Part shown: one piece after another, positions 34,889 to 43,600 of the stretch
Layout of the letters: the number at the start of each line of letters is the position of its first letter
Numbering within the stretch: position 1 is the stretch's first letter
NCBI RefSeq assembly: GCF_900167075.1
Contig: NZ_FUWH01000005.1
Coordinates: 228,639-292,638, forward strand
DNA length: 64,000 bases
Source of the DNA: Sediminibacterium ginsengisoli
GTDB taxonomy: Bacteria > Bacteroidota > Bacteroidia > Chitinophagales > Chitinophagaceae
Reading direction: 5' to 3'
The notes under the pieces: generated by a model
What the model saw: only the letters and a program-made list of their open reading frames with translations
Database searches by the model: none
What the model was told of the DNA's origin: nothing
Program-made: the position numbers and the translations under genes

Positions 34889-37800
34889 TTAGAAGTTGAT
34901 ATCAAGTCCGAACAGCACTGTTCTCGGCATCGGGAAGCTTCCGCGCTGGTAGCCGTCTACAAGTGGTGTCGCATAAGGACCGGTATTGAACCTTGCTTCA
35001 GGATTGATACCCCTGTAATTCTTCGCCGACTGGAAGAACAGGTTCTGCGCCGAGAAATAAACACGGAGCGAGCTGAGATGAGCTGCTTTCGCAACAGATT
35101 TCGGCAATGTATAACCAATGATCACTTCACGCAATGCATAATAAGACGCATCTTCAATCACATAATCGGTTAGCATCCAGTTGAACCCAACAGTTGAATA
35201 AGGCGTTTTGCCATCTCCCGGATACAAAGGACTCAGCCATCGGTTGGTGTTATAATTCCTGTTGTAGCGCTTGGTTTCATTATAGTTCGGATCGCCGTTC
35301 ACCAGCTTGCCGCCCTGTACGCCCTGAATGGTAAAGCTCAGGTCGAAAGATTTGTAGTTAAGATTGTTGGTGATACCATAAGTAAAGTCAGGATAAGGCG
35401 AACCTAATGTGGTGCGGTCCTTATCATCGATCACATTATCACCGTTCAGATCAACCAGCTTCAGGCCGCCCGGCACAAACAAGTTGCTGAGGTTGCTGGT
35501 CAGCCCTTTTGCCTTGGCGTCATTGATCTGCGCCTGTGAAAGCCATACGCCGTCTGTTTTGTAACCATAATACTGGATCAGCGGATCACCTACGCGGTTC
35601 ATATAAAGCTCGGTACGCTCGCCCTGGTTCAGCAGGTAAGCTTCGCTGCCCAGTTCAAGTACTTTGTTCTTATTGAATGCGATATTGGCTGTGGTGGTCC
35701 ATTTGAAATTTTTGGTAGTGATATTGTTCGATGTCACTTCAATCTCAAGCCCCTTGTTCTGCAGGCTTCCTATGTTGTTCCAGCTGAGCGGCACACCTGT
35801 GAAAGCCATGGCGGATTGCTGCAGCAGCAGGCGGTCAGTTTTAGACTGGTACATATCCACTGAAAGACTGATGCGGTTACGGAAAAGGGCAAGGTCGAGA
35901 CCGAAGTTGTACTGGAATGTTCTTTCCCAGGTAACATCAGGATTGGAAAGTATGGTGGTAGAAGGAGCCTGACCGGAAGTTACAGTTCCCGTACCGGTAC
36001 CGAAAGGATAATTGGCAGCATACAGCAGGTCAACGAATGCAAAATCCGTAATCCTGTTATTACCTGTAGCACCGTAGCTGCCGCGGAGTTTCAGCCTGCT
36101 GATCCATTCAACATCCTGCAGGAATTTTTCTTCGGAGGCAACCCAGCCAAGCGACAATGAAGGGAATGAGCCCCATTTCTTACCCGGCGCAAAATAGGAG
36201 CTTCCGTCTGAACGGTAGCTGGCAGACACCAGGTATTTATTGGCATAACTATAGCTGATACGGCCCAGGTAAGACAACAACCCGATCTGGTTCTTTGTAT
36301 TGTAAGAATTGGCTTTATCGATCTGCAGTGCAGTATTCAGGGTAGTGATATTGTCGCTGGGGTAATCGAGACCGGTGATCTGCTCATCGCGGATCATGGT
36401 CTTCTGTGCTGTAAAACCAGCCAGCACATTGAATGAATGTTCTTTGATCTTCTTGTTATACGTGAACGTATTTTCACTGAGCAGATCTATGTACATGCGG
36501 TTGTTGTATATGCCTTTACTTACCACACCATCGTTGCTGGAGTTCTTTTTGGCGAAATCAAGACCGGTGGTATAATTCACATAAGAACTTGCCATTGATT
36601 TGAAATCGAGACCCGGCAGGATATTCACGGTAAGATCAGCAGAACCCTGCACTCTGTATTCATTGGAAGTGATGGTACGTGTTTCCATGATGGACTTAGG
36701 TGTATTGTTCGCCGTAGCAAAAGGATCGGACGCAGCAGTATTCACCCAGTTGCTGCCATCAGGCATCAGGCCGCTGTATACACGCCCGTTGAAGTGACGC
36801 GCCTGTGCAAAATCACCAGGCTTTATATTTGCCCATTGCGTTACCTGGTTTGCAAATGCAGCTGTTGCATCGGTATGGTATACCGGCAGGTAAGACATAA
36901 AGCGCACAAAATCGATATAGTTCACAGAAGGCCTTTCTCTTTTTGCATAAGAAGGGTTCAGGTTAATGGAAAGTTTCACACGTTTGCTTAACTGTGCATC
37001 GACCCTTGTACGGATGCTGTATTTGCCATAATCGCTGTGATACATCATTCCTTCATCTTTCTGGTAAGCACCGGAGATGAAGTACTGGATCTCTTTTTTA
37101 CCACCAGATGCATTCAGCTGAATGTTTTGCACCTTGCCGGTACGTAAAGCCTGCGATTGCCAGTCGGTCGGCTTACCACCCATCAGTGTATTCTCTATCA
37201 CGTAAGCAGCTCTTTCGGCGGCTGTTGCAATGGCGTTACCAGTTGGAGCGGTAATACTTGGATCCGTTGCTTTCAGCGCAGCTTCGTCGAACAGCATCTT
37301 GGTATATTCCGTAACACTCATCATCGGGTATCTTTCATACGCAGATTTGGCGCCCGATGAGAATTTAAAATTGTATTTTGTTTTTTCCGCTTTACCGCTC
37401 TTTGTTGTTACCAGTATCACACCACTCGCACCACGTGAACCATAGATCGCTGAAGATGCGGCGTCTTTAAGCACTTCCACCGATTCCACATCGGCCATGT
37501 TCACATAGGCAAGACCGTCGGGAACAGGTTGTCCGTCTACCACTACCAGCGGATCTGCGCCTGCATTGATAGAACTCAGACCACGAACGCGGATCTTTGG
37601 CGCAGAGCCTGCTTCCGAAGAAGTGTTCTGCACCTGCACACCGGCAATCTTACCCTGTAATGCCTGGTCGAGCCGCGATACAGGTGTTTCATCCAGCCTG
37701 TCGTTCTTGTACTTCGAGATCGCACCGGTCAGATGCGATTTACGCTGCGTACCATAACCCACCACAACTACGTCTTCAGAAGTGGCTGCTACAGTAACAA

Positions 37801-38104
37801 GCGATACCGACAGGCGCTGGTCTGCGTTGATCTTGTATTCTTTGCTCTCAAAGCCGATATAGCCGATCACGAGCGACTGACCTTTATCCACTTTGATGGA
37901 AAAATTACCGGCCGAATCAGTTGTTCCGCCTTTGCCGGTTTCTTTAATGGTAATGCTGGCGCCTGATAATGGCAGGCTTGTTTCTGCCGATATTACTTTA
38001 CCGGCTACAGTCAGTTTAGGCTGCTGGGCTATTCCTGCGAGACAGGAAAACAGCAGCAGGGGCAGAAGAAAGAGACTTCTCCCGGGGGTTAAGGCAATTT
38101 TCAT
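34889..38104 (-). CDS. susC: SusC/RagA-family TonB-dependent transporter
   Basis: The 1071-residue outer-membrane receptor has a signal peptide (about 1-26), a carboxypeptidase-regulatory-like domain (VAGKVISAETSLPLSGASI) and a plug domain with the SusC signature VVVVGYGTQRKSHLTGAIS, VVDGQPVP and VLKDAASSAIYGSRGASGVI. A beta-barrel ending in FGLDINF follows. It imports oligosaccharides with SusD by TonB energy. No N-terminal STN domain is visible, so anti-sigma-factor signalling is unlikely; control should come from the GntR gene 57 bp upstream. Confidence 0.95.
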   Translation of the reverse strand: MKIALTPGRSLFLLPLLLFSCLAGIAQQPKLTVAGKVISAETSLPLSGASITIKETGKGGTTDSAGNFSIKVDKGQSLVIGYIGFESKEYKINADQRLSVSLVTVAATSEDVVVVGYGTQRKSHLTGAISKYKNDRLDETPVSRLDQALQGKIAGVQVQNTSSEAGSAPKIRVRGLSSINAGADPLVVVDGQPVPDGLAYVNMADVESVEVLKDAASSAIYGSRGASGVILVTTKSGKAEKTKYNFKFSSGAKSAYERYPMMSVTEYTKMLFDEAALKATDPSITAPTGNAIATAAERAAYVIENTLMGGKPTDWQSQALRTGKVQNIQLNASGGKKEIQYFISGAYQKDEGMMYHSDYGKYSIRTRVDAQLSKRVKLSINLNPSYAKRERPSVNYIDFVRFMSYLPVYHTDATAAFANQVTQWANIKPGDFAQARHFNGRVYSGLMPDGSNWVNTAASDPFATANNTPKSIMETRTITSNEYRVQGSADLTVNILPGLDFKSMASSYVNYTTGLDFAKKNSSNDGVVSKGIYNNRMYIDLLSENTFTYNKKIKEHSFNVLAGFTAQKTMIRDEQITGLDYPSDNITTLNTALQIDKANSYNTKNQIGLLSYLGRISYSYANKYLVSASYRSDGSSYFAPGKKWGSFPSLSLGWVASEEKFLQDVEWISRLKLRGSYGATGNNRITDFAFVDLLYAANYPFGTGTGTVTSGQAPSTTILSNPDVTWERTFQYNFGLDLALFRNRISLSVDMYQSKTDRLLLQQSAMAFTGVPLSWNNIGSLQNKGLEIEVTSNNITTKNFKWTTTANIAFNKNKVLELGSEAYLLNQGERTELYMNRVGDPLIQYYGYKTDGVWLSQAQINDAKAKGLTSNLSNLFVPGGLKLVDLNGDNVIDDKDRTTLGSPYPDFTYGITNNLNYKSFDLSFTIQGVQGGKLVNGDPNYNETKRYNRNYNTNRWLSPLYPGDGKTPYSTVGFNWMLTDYVIEDASYYALREVIIGYTLPKSVAKAAHLSSLRVYFSAQNLFFQSAKNYRGINPEARFNTGPYATPLVDGYQRGSFPMPRTVLFGLDINF

Positions 38105-38161
38105 AAGGGCAATCTTTAGTTATGGTGAATTAGTCGTTATAGCAATCTTTAATGGCCTGCA

Positions 38162-38908
38162 TTAAAACTCAAGCACATCTTTATTGTTCATGAATTGTTG
38201 TTTACTGGCGCGGAGTATTTTGTCGAGGTGTGTGGCCATGGCCAGTTCCGCAGCTTTGACATCCTGCCGGATGATGGCATCAAGGATATCTTCATGCTGT
38301 TTCATCGCCATTGTTTCAAGGTCGCGCTTGCAGACATCCGTTTCGATCTTATAACGGATGATGTCCGGCGAAAGGATCAGCACCATCGATTCTATCGCGG
38401 TGTTCTTTGTAGCTTTCGCTATTTTGATATGGAACAGCATGTCCTCTTCCGCACCTTCCTGACCCTGCGCGATCTTTTCGTTGTAATCGTTTACAGCCGC
38501 TTTCAGTTCGCGGATATCGTCTTCACTTCTTCTTTCCGCTGCGAGCCTGGCCGAAGTCATTTCCATATAATACCGCGCTTCGATCAGGGAACCGAAATCG
38601 TCTTTGTTGATCTTGATGATATCGCTGATGATACTGTCGAGGATCTTGATACCGTACCCTGCCACGTAAGTACCACTCTGGGGAGATGTTTTCAGCAGAC
38701 CGTAGAATTCCAGTTTCATGATCGCTTCGCGGACATAACTGCGGCCCACGCCGAATCGTTCGGAAAGCAGGCGTTCGGAAGGAAGCCGGTCGCCAGGTTT
38801 CAGCTGGCCTGAAGTGATCAGTTGTTTGAGCTGACGGATGATCTTGTCTGAAGGACTTTCAATCTGAATAGCCTTAATGTTCTCAAAAACGTCGTTTACA
38901 ATTTCCAT
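38162..38908 (-). CDS. FadR-subfamily GntR transcriptional regulator of the alginate operon
   Basis: The N-terminal winged helix has the GntR signature GQLKPGDRLPSERLLSERFGVGRSYVREAIMKLEFYGLL, and the C-terminal FCD domain is helical with DMLFHIKIAKAT and a late MATHLDKI (likely metal/ligand His positions). I chose the ATG at 38908 because the longer frame to 38953 would start inside the operator palindrome. It is the first gene of the leftward alginate operon. GntR repressors of alginate operons are known in flavobacteria; the ligand is probably an alginate-derived keto-uronate (inference). Autoregulation is likely given the operator 18 bp upstream. Confidence 0.88.
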   Translation of the reverse strand: MEIVNDVFENIKAIQIESPSDKIIRQLKQLITSGQLKPGDRLPSERLLSERFGVGRSYVREAIMKLEFYGLLKTSPQSGTYVAGYGIKILDSIISDIIKINKDDFGSLIEARYYMEMTSARLAAERRSEDDIRELKAAVNDYNEKIAQGQEGAEEDMLFHIKIAKATKNTAIESMVLILSPDIIRYKIETDVCKRDLETMAMKQHEDILDAIIRQDVKAAELAMATHLDKILRASKQQFMNNKDVLEF

Positions 38909-38925
38909 ATGGCAATAAATTAGCA

Positions 38926-38969
38926 ATTGGTCACCCAATAATTGGTTAACCAATTATTGGGTGACCAAT
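38926..38969. promoter_or_regulatory. 44-bp perfect palindrome: three tandem FadR-type operators
   Basis: The 22-base left arm is exactly complementary to the right arm, centred between 38947 and 38948. It resolves into three successive boxes: ATTGGTCACCCAAT (38926-38939), ATTGGTTAACCAAT (38941-38954) and ATTGGGTGACCAAT (38956-38969). Their centres are 15 bp apart. Each fits the FadR-subfamily pattern TTGGTnnACCAA, allowing one shifted base in the outer boxes. It lies between gntR (leftward) and the DUF1345 gene (rightward) and could control either, most likely gntR and the alginate operon. Confidence 0.8.
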
Positions 38970-39071
38970 ATTACCCAGCTTTATCCAGATCGCCAAATAA
39001 TTTGTGCCTGACTAACAGGATTTTAATCCCGGCTATTCAAAAAAGCGTAATTTCTGGTTCTAATTACAGTT

Positions 39072-39758
39072 ATGCAGCGAGGAGGTAAACGGGAACCGGG
39101 CAATATTTTTCTGAGGATGCATCCGCTTCAGCGCATCCTGATCTCTGTGATCCTGGCGGGAATAGCAGGCTGGCTCACCAGGAAGGGAGATTTCCAGGCG
39201 GGACTTGTGCTGATCTTTTCCTGGAGCGCTTTTGCTTTTTCGTATCTCGTTACTACCTGGATTGTGATCTTTACACGCACACCGGCCATGATCAGGGCCC
39301 ATGCCAAAGAAGAAGATGGCAGCCGCATGATTGTGTTTGCGCTGGTATTGCTCGGCTCTTTCGGAAGCCTGTTCACGGTACTGGAGCTGATTGTTTCCGA
39401 CCAGGGCAATACATCACAAACACTGACCATTCTTTCAGCCGTGGGCGGCATGCTGCTTTCGTGGGCAATGGTGCACACCATTTTCACTATTCATTACGGG
39501 TACCTGTATTATAACAAACCGGATGCGGCTGAAAAAAAACAGGCGCCGGCGTTGAATTTCCCCGAAGAGGACAAGCCTGACTATCTTGACTTTGCTTATT
39601 TCGCTTTTGTGATCGGCATGACTTTCCAGGTATCTGATGTGGAAGTGCAGACAAAACTGGTAAGGCGGGTTGTATTGCTACACGGGCTGTTATCCTTCCT
39701 GCTCAATACTTTCGTGGTGGCGCTTACCATTAATATTATCGCGGGTTTAAAGAACTGA
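39072..39758 (+). CDS. DUF1345 membrane protein
   Basis: The 228-residue protein has about five membrane helices: RILISVILAGIAGWL, AGLVLIFSWSAFAFSYLVTTW, IVFALVLLGSFGSLFTVLEL, ILSAVGGMLLSWAMVHTIF and a C-terminal pair around LLSFLLNTFVVALTINII. The block YLDFAYFAFVIGMTFQVSDVEV is the DUF1345 hallmark. Function is unknown. It is divergent from gntR across the operator and convergent with the SGNH hydrolase (2 bp gap). A start at 39117 is also possible. Confidence 0.8.
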   Translation: MQRGGKREPGNIFLRMHPLQRILISVILAGIAGWLTRKGDFQAGLVLIFSWSAFAFSYLVTTWIVIFTRTPAMIRAHAKEEDGSRMIVFALVLLGSFGSLFTVLELIVSDQGNTSQTLTILSAVGGMLLSWAMVHTIFTIHYGYLYYNKPDAAEKKQAPALNFPEEDKPDYLDFAYFAFVIGMTFQVSDVEVQTKLVRRVVLLHGLLSFLLNTFVVALTINIIAGLKN

Positions 39759-39760
39759 TC

Positions 39761-40426
39761 TTATTTCTCTTTGATCAGTAAAGGTTGTATAAGCTTCTGC
39801 CAGATCTTATAACCTTCGGTATTCATATGCAACATATCAGACTTGAACAGCTCAGGCCGGGGTTGTCCTTTGGCATCCAGCATGGGTTTGAACACATCCA
39901 CAAAAGCCGTATGTGTCTGCTCCTTCAGGTAAGCGCTGATAAGCTCATTGGCACGGATGGCAACGGGCAGGTACTGCACACGTGACGGACTGGGTTTGAT
40001 AGCGATATATACCACCGGTACATCCGGCAGACGGGAACGGATATGTTCGAATAATTTTTTGAAGCGAAGAAAAATGGTATCTCCGTTCGGCGCTTTGAGT
40101 ACATCGTTCTCGCCGATATACAGCACGATCTGGCGGGGTTTGTAAGGAACGATGATATCTTCCACATAACGATCGATATCATTGGTAACAGCGCCGCCCA
40201 CACCACGGTTGATCACCGTGTAATTCCTGAACATAGAACCAAGGTCGGACCAGAGCCTGATGGAAGAACTCCCGGTAAACAGGATTGCGCCCTTCGGCTG
40301 GCTGAACATTTTATCGTATTGTTTGATCACCTGGACATCGTCCCAGAAATCAGGTTTATCCTGTGCAACCAGTTTCAGGCTTCCGGATAAAAACAGGATC
40401 AACAATAATATGTTCAGCTTTTTCAT
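39761..40426 (-). CDS. Secreted SGNH/GDSL hydrolase
   Basis: The 221-residue protein has a signal peptide (to about LVAQDK). SGNH blocks are: I, LFTGSSSIRLW with the nucleophile Ser; II, VINRGVGGA with Gly; III, YIGENDVL with Asn; V, SDMLHMNTEGY with Asp and His. Such enzymes are esterases or acyl hydrolases of lipids or glycans. The substrate is unknown. It is a single gene convergent with DUF1345. Confidence 0.85.
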   Translation of the reverse strand: MKKLNILLLILFLSGSLKLVAQDKPDFWDDVQVIKQYDKMFSQPKGAILFTGSSSIRLWSDLGSMFRNYTVINRGVGGAVTNDIDRYVEDIIVPYKPRQIVLYIGENDVLKAPNGDTIFLRFKKLFEHIRSRLPDVPVVYIAIKPSPSRVQYLPVAIRANELISAYLKEQTHTAFVDVFKPMLDAKGQPRPELFKSDMLHMNTEGYKIWQKLIQPLLIKEK

Positions 40427-40646
40427 GCAGGTCTATTTTGCGTAAACTTAAGAACTATCGCTGAAGGAAGCGCGATTTTCCTGTATTTATCCACAGAAGC
40501 CCGTTATTGATTCCCGGAGAGGTCCATTAACAGGTTTAACCAAATATTCAACCGCATCGGCAATCCATGCACAACATACCCAGAACCGGGTATATGGCCG
40601 GATGCGGCACCGGCTATATTTGACCAATTCAAATTCCGGTCCGATA

Positions 40647-41096
40647 ATGAACGCAAATAAATCTACACTATTCAGCTGCTGTTGTTTTATCATCTCAGCT
40701 GCCATTACTGTGTTTTTTATCCTCGGGCGTTTCTGGCTTTATGATCATATCAAGGCGATGTGGCTTTCCGGGATTATTGCACTGGGGAAATGGGCTGCCG
40801 CGGTGTTTTCATCCAGGCTCCTGCCACAACAACTGCGGCCTGCGTTTCTTCGTAAGCTGTCCATAACCTCACTCTGGGCGTCGGTGTTATTGCTGAGTTA
40901 TTACCTCATACCGTTCCTGCCTGTTCATGTGAGCGGTCTGCATCAGCTCATTGTTGCTATCGGATTATCGGTTATTGTGACTGCCGGGCTGCACTATAAA
41001 ACAGTTGTCTCGCTCCGGCTGCCTCTCCGGTGGTGGTTCGTATGGTTGCTGCTTAGTGGGTTATCCTGGTTGTTGCAATGGCAGTTGATCCTATAA
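40647..41096 (+). CDS. Hypothetical membrane protein
   Basis: A 149-residue protein from the ATG at 40647 (the frame extends to 40602). It has four likely helices: STLFSCCCFIISAAITVFFIL, SITSLWASVLLLSYYLIPFL, LHQLIVAIGLSVIVTAGL and WWFVWLLLSGLSWLLQWQLIL. I do not recognise the family, and neighbours give no clue. A short hairpin follows directly after the stop (41100-41134). Confidence 0.5.
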   Translation: MNANKSTLFSCCCFIISAAITVFFILGRFWLYDHIKAMWLSGIIALGKWAAAVFSSRLLPQQLRPAFLRKLSITSLWASVLLLSYYLIPFLPVHVSGLHQLIVAIGLSVIVTAGLHYKTVVSLRLPLRWWFVWLLLSGLSWLLQWQLIL

Positions 41097-41099
41097 TTA

Positions 41100-41320
41100 C
41101 ATGTGGTTATCGGATAGTTTTAAGCAGCCACATGAGTGTTCGAACTTCACTCACTTCAGTACTTCTGGTCGCTCAGGCCGCTGGGCCTCGTCTTTGCGCC
41201 AACGCTTCTTTGGCTTCTATCAAAATGTGCTGCGCATCATTTTTGATTGCCTGGGCTCCGCCTGGCACCGAACCCAAAGAGGCGTCTCTGCAAAGACTGG
41301 TAGGATTTATTAAATAATTA
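41100..41320. other. GC-richer structured stretch, no gene recognised
   Basis: This part of the 525-bp gap 41097-41621 is clearly richer in G+C than the AT-rich 300 bp after it. It contains a 7-bp hairpin (CATGTGG 41100-41106 with CCACATG 41128-41134), a CGCTCAGGCCGCTGGGCCTC block, and a second hairpin ATCAAAATGTGC...GCATCATTTTTGAT around 41219-41247. Frames through it (for example 41101-41313 plus, 41173-41394 minus) match nothing I know. It could be a decayed repeat or transposon end, or a structured RNA. Reading alone cannot decide. Confidence 0.35.
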
Positions 41321-41432
41321 TAGTTTCTGACAATCGATTCAGGTAAGATTATTGCAGATCTTACGGATATACGAAGAAAACTACCGTTATACACCGGGAA
41401 AACATATCCGTAATCACCACGGGTTTAGCGTA

Positions 41433-41468
41433 AATAAAACGGTATTAATTGCGCAATAAAACGGTATT
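41433..41468. repeat. Two direct 14-bp repeats, possible operator
   Basis: AATAAAACGGTATT occurs at 41433-41446 and again at 41455-41468, 22 bp apart start to start (about two helical turns). They lie in AT-rich sequence about 155-190 bp before the gene at 41622, where a regulator of that gene could bind. Confidence 0.4.
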
Positions 41469-41621
41469 TTACTATCATATTCACAACAATAGATTTGATC
41501 CATATTATATTACGTATTTTCTTTTAACATAATTTCATATAAATCAATTTATTACGAAGTTTTTATTCCTGATCACGCAAGTAGCTTGGGCTGATTAAAT
41601 CATCCCATAAAAGCTATCTTT

Positions 41622-42101
41622 ATGACAACCACAACTGTTATCAATCACGGTAAAAAAGTTAACACAAAACACGTAGACGAACTCATCAGGAATTACAAAA
41701 AAGAAAGATGGATCCACAACAGCAACAAACTGGGTAAAGAAGATGCTTTGAGTACCTGGTACGGACTGGAAGAACTGGAAGCCTTTATTGCGGAAGCCAG
41801 GGAACATGGTGCTGACGGCATTAAAATGTACTACGGTGTTTACGCAGCAGATTTCGCGGGTGATCCGGTTTTCCAGGGCAGGCAGACGGTGGTACTGGTT
41901 GCAACAAAACAAAAAACCTCCGCGGCTGGTATTCCTGCGAACAAAGACATTTATATCCAGGGCGAAACAGGATCTGAGATCCTGGCCTTTAATTACGGAA
42001 GTCTTTGCCCGCCTTATTGCGGCACCATCGGCGATGATGGTGAAATGGGTTCAATCGGCATTTCACTGATCGACAATAAAGAAAATATGATTGTATTCTG
42101 A
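41622..42101 (+). CDS. Hypothetical protein
   Basis: A 159-residue cytosolic protein without signal peptide or membrane helix. Visible features are a basic N-terminal helix (DELIRNYKKERWIHNSNKLGKEDALSTWYGLEELEAF), a central beta-rich part (GIKMYYGVYAADF, TVVLVATKQK) and a Cys-containing end (YGSLCPPYCG). I do not recognise a named domain. It forms its own unit, closed by a strong terminator 26 bp downstream. The ATG at 42159 of the next gene touches that terminator. Confidence 0.6.
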   Translation: MTTTTVINHGKKVNTKHVDELIRNYKKERWIHNSNKLGKEDALSTWYGLEELEAFIAEAREHGADGIKMYYGVYAADFAGDPVFQGRQTVVLVATKQKTSAAGIPANKDIYIQGETGSEILAFNYGSLCPPYCGTIGDDGEMGSIGISLIDNKENMIVF

Positions 42102-42127
42102 TCCCATCAGCTGAACATGTATATTTA

Positions 42128-42158
42128 CTCCCGCTATAAATTGTAGCGGGAGTTTTTT
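42128..42158 (+). terminator. Rho-independent terminator abutting the next start codon
   Basis: CTCCCGCTA (42128-42136) pairs with TAGCGGGAG (42144-42152) and is followed by six T (42153-42158). The ATG of the next gene begins at 42159. It closes the 41622 transcript and may attenuate the 42159 operon. Confidence 0.85.
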
Positions 42159-42812
42159 ATGGAAATGACGATCGACCGGCAGATCCTGGTATCCGCCATT
42201 ATCATTGGATTCCTTGCTACGTTCAGGTACAGGCACCCCGCTTACCTGAAACTGCTTCCCTATATGTTGCTGCTGGGTTTTATTACGGAATATGCGGGTG
42301 TGATGATGGCCCGTCAGCAGGGGAACAATGCAGCGTTGTTCAATGCTTTTTCCATCGTACAGTTCGTCTTTTTTACCTATTTCTTTTATGCAGCCACACC
42401 GGGCCAGTTCAGCCGCAGGATCACGGGAAAATTATTGTACATCATCCCTGCAGTATGTCTTGTGAACATTTTTTTCATACAGGGTTACAATGTTTTTCAT
42501 ACTTACACTTATACCTTATGCAGCCTGCTGATGATGGCACTCGGTATCATGTACTTTTATTCCATTTTTAAAAGTTCGGCGCGGCTGAACCTCCTGCGGG
42601 AGCCATCATTCTGGATCAGCACGGGTATCATTTTCTTTTTCACGTCTTCCGTTTCCATCCTTGGCATCATTAATTATATGTCTGTGTTATCACGCGCCGT
42701 GATCAATAATTCTTTGCACATGTTGCGTTTCCTGAACTCAATGTTATATATTTTGTTCATTATTGCGTTTATATGCCGAATCAGTATCCGGAAATCTACA
42801 CCCAGTTCCTAG
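42159..42812 (+). CDS. Seven-helix membrane protein coupled to a histidine kinase
   Basis: The 217-residue protein has about seven helices: ILVSAIIIGFLATF, LLPYMLLLGFITEYAGVMM, AFSIVQFVFFTYFFYAA, LLYIIPAVCLVNIFFI, LCSLLMMALGIMYFYSIF, WISTGIIFFFTSSVSILGII and MLYILFIIAFICRI. No family is recognised. It overlaps the kinase gene by 40 bp, a strong sign of coupled translation, so it may be the sensor input of that kinase. The first ATG touches the terminator; the ATG at 42165 is an alternative start. Confidence 0.6.
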   Translation: MEMTIDRQILVSAIIIGFLATFRYRHPAYLKLLPYMLLLGFITEYAGVMMARQQGNNAALFNAFSIVQFVFFTYFFYAATPGQFSRRITGKLLYIIPAVCLVNIFFIQGYNVFHTYTYTLCSLLMMALGIMYFYSIFKSSARLNLLREPSFWISTGIIFFFTSSVSILGIINYMSVLSRAVINNSLHMLRFLNSMLYILFIIAFICRISIRKSTPSS

Positions 42813-43582
42813 CCAATATTATTATTGCCATCTCACTGATCGGCTTTATTATCACCATTTTATTATTATACCAGAAAAGAAAACTGCTGCAGGAAAAAGA
42901 GATCCAGAACCTGAAAAGCAGTTTTGAAAAGGAAATGCTCCGCACTCAACTGGAAATACAGGAAGACATCCTTAAAAATATTTCCCAGGAGATCCACGAT
43001 AATATCGGCCAGATCATGCTGCTGGCCAATGTAAATATTTCCCTGCTGCAGAATATGCCGATGGAAGCACCTGCTGCGGATCTGCTGAAAGACACAAAAG
43101 ACCTGGTAAAGAAGGCAATAGAAGATATTTCACAGCTTTCCCGCGGATTGCATTCGGAAAGGATTACGGAAATGGGAGCTTTTGCAGCCATGCAGTATGA
43201 ACTGGAGCTTTTTGCGCAGAAAAAAATATTCAGCATCACCGTGGAAAACAACCTGGAATATGCCGATGCCGGTATCCTGTCTGCCAATACACACCTGCTG
43301 CTGTTCAGGATGTTCCAGGAGATCATGAGCAACATCATTAAACATGCTTCGGCAAAGAACGTAGAATTACGTATTGTTAAAATGGACGATGGTATCCATA
43401 TTGAAATTTCCGACAACGGAAAAGGATTTAATTTTGACACTGAAAACTCCCATCAGCCCGCATTTAACGGGATCGGACTCAGAAGTTTACAATCGAGAGC
43501 AAGTCTCTTCAACGGCAGGGTCAGTATTAAAAGTGTTTTGCAGATAGGGACTACGATAAGTATATTTATACCGGAGACGTAA
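42773..43582 (+). CDS. Membrane-anchored sensor histidine kinase (HisKA_3, NarL-type system)
   Basis: The 269-residue kinase has one N-terminal membrane helix (FLANIIIAISLIGFIITILLLY), a coiled coil (about 35-70), and a HisKA_3 dimerisation helix with phospho-acceptor in SQEIHDNIGQIMLLANV. The HATPase_c has EIMSNIIKHASAKN, DNGKGF and GIGLRSLQSRA. It lacks an extracellular sensor, so signal must come from the membrane or a partner such as the overlapping 7-helix protein. The LuxR-type regulator follows 18 bp later. Confidence 0.88.
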   Translation: MPNQYPEIYTQFLANIIIAISLIGFIITILLLYQKRKLLQEKEIQNLKSSFEKEMLRTQLEIQEDILKNISQEIHDNIGQIMLLANVNISLLQNMPMEAPAADLLKDTKDLVKKAIEDISQLSRGLHSERITEMGAFAAMQYELELFAQKKIFSITVENNLEYADAGILSANTHLLLFRMFQEIMSNIIKHASAKNVELRIVKMDDGIHIEISDNGKGFNFDTENSHQPAFNGIGLRSLQSRASLFNGRVSIKSVLQIGTTISIFIPET

Positions 43583-43600
43583 ACGACAACTAAGACATCT

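Noticed and set aside
24439..38953. Reading the SusC/D locus as a pectin or heparin locus
   Set aside because: PL6 and PL17 active-site motifs and KdgF point to alginate; the PL10 pectate lyase is on the other strand outside the operon.
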